In this document: in pieces, positions 63,664 through 64,000 of the stretch
How the letters are laid out: every line of letters starts with the position of its first letter
Position numbering within the stretch: the first letter of the stretch is position 1
Assembly (NCBI GenBank): GCA_013398615.1
Contig: VZSR01003282.1
Location: 5,534,901-5,598,900 of the forward strand
Length of the DNA: 64,000 nt
Direction: 5' to 3'
Source of the DNA: Brachypodius melanocephalos
Lineage: Eukaryota > Chordata > Aves > Passeriformes > Pycnonotidae
Notes under the pieces: generated by a model
Database searches by the model: none
The model's input: only the letters and a program-made list of their open reading frames with translations
What the model was told of the DNA's origin: nothing
Program-made: the position numbers and the translations under genes

Positions 63664-63779
63664 CAGGCTGACAGGCTGTGGGACAGGGTGTCCACTCACT
63701 GAACAGTGTCACCACACAGTCCTTCCTGCAGGGGAGGAGACACGGCCGCACCGCCTCAGGCCGGAGGGACTCCGGACAC
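63664..63779 (-). CDS. THSD7B: THSD7B-like internal exon A (TSP1 linker and start of a TSP1 repeat)
   Basis: This is the first (5'-most) exon of the gene in the window, 116 nt. It begins after a pyrimidine-rich acceptor ending TCTGTAG, with one base completing a split codon (phase 2). It ends at G|GTAAGCC in phase 1. It encodes the cysteine-rich end of one TSP1 module (RPCLLPC) followed by the start of the next (RKDCVV, then FSEWTPCPTACQPG). The spacing of PCxxPC, DC and the tryptophan-containing WTPC is the signature of THSD7 family ectodomains. These are large type I membrane proteins built from alternating TSP1 repeats. The first aromatic of the usual WxxW pair is replaced here (FSEW), so only one Trp of the ladder remains. 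The reading frame continues into exon B as CQPG-NATA. The upstream exon lies beyond the right edge. THSD7A is the alternative assignment. Confidence 0.88.
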
Positions 63780-64000
63780 CTACAGACCCAAACACGGATA
63801 AAACAAAATAAAAACTTCAAACTGTGGAGAAAGATTTTATTCCTAGGACTTCCACATGGCTGTGAGCACACTGCATAGCAAAGACACCACTCCTGGCCAG
63901 AGCAAGCCTTGTATTTCTCTTCACTTGTGCAACCCAGCTGAATTTAGTACATTTCAAGGATGAACAAAAAATAATATTGTCTTTTAAAAATGGGGAGCTT
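63780..64000 (-). other. Intron upstream of exon A (partial)
   Basis: The last 221 bases lie before exon A in transcription order. They contain its pyrimidine-rich acceptor tract and otherwise featureless AT-rich intron. The preceding exon, which must end in phase 2, is outside the window. Confidence 0.75.

Noticed and set aside
1..64000. Search for a tRNA or other structural RNA gene, CRISPR array, or endogenous retrovirus with coding domains
   Set aside because: No convincing signal was seen by eye; spaced repeats and retroviral pol or env patterns are absent.

Overview
The window looks like an intron-dominated piece of a bird nuclear genome. It is AT-rich and sparsely coding. The interspersed repeats I can recognise are mostly decayed, 5'-truncated CR1 LINE fragments, the typical avian retroelement. 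A 100-base run of N marks an assembly gap. Some CR1 tails resemble the type common in songbirds, but the species cannot be fixed from this sequence.

The only gene I can support is the middle of a large thrombospondin type-1 (TSP1) repeat receptor on the minus strand. The best match is THSD7B; its paralogue THSD7A is the alternative. Six consecutive internal exons read from high to low coordinate: A 63664-63779, B 57857-57989, C 56769-56872, D 30144-30338, E 25764-26027, F 10450-10628. All have canonical AG/GT borders. Their phases chain without a break (2-1, 1-2, 2-1, 1-1, 1-1, 1-0), giving 991 coding bases and about 330 residues. Exon C has no ATG-initiated frame of its own and was found by looking for the phase-2/phase-1 exon needed between B and D. 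The product is about five alternating TSP1 modules from the ectodomain of a type I membrane protein. The start, the transmembrane end and the promoter all lie outside the window.

Layout: 1-10449 is the intron after exon F; 10629-25763 is the E-F intron with three CR1 pieces; 26028-30143 is the D-E intron with an unexplained 216-codon open frame; 30339-56768 is a 26 kb C-D intron with a MIR-like relic, CR1 pieces, microsatellites, a CpG-dense patch and the gap; 56873-57856 is a short B-C intron; 57990-63663 is the A-B intron with a decayed LINE ORF2 relic; 63780-64000 is the intron before exon A. I found no second gene, structural RNA gene, CRISPR array or intact mobile element. The most interesting signals are the short hidden exon C, the unexplained cysteine-rich frame, the CpG-dense intronic patch and the two old repeat relics. 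None of these amounts to a demonstrated new system.
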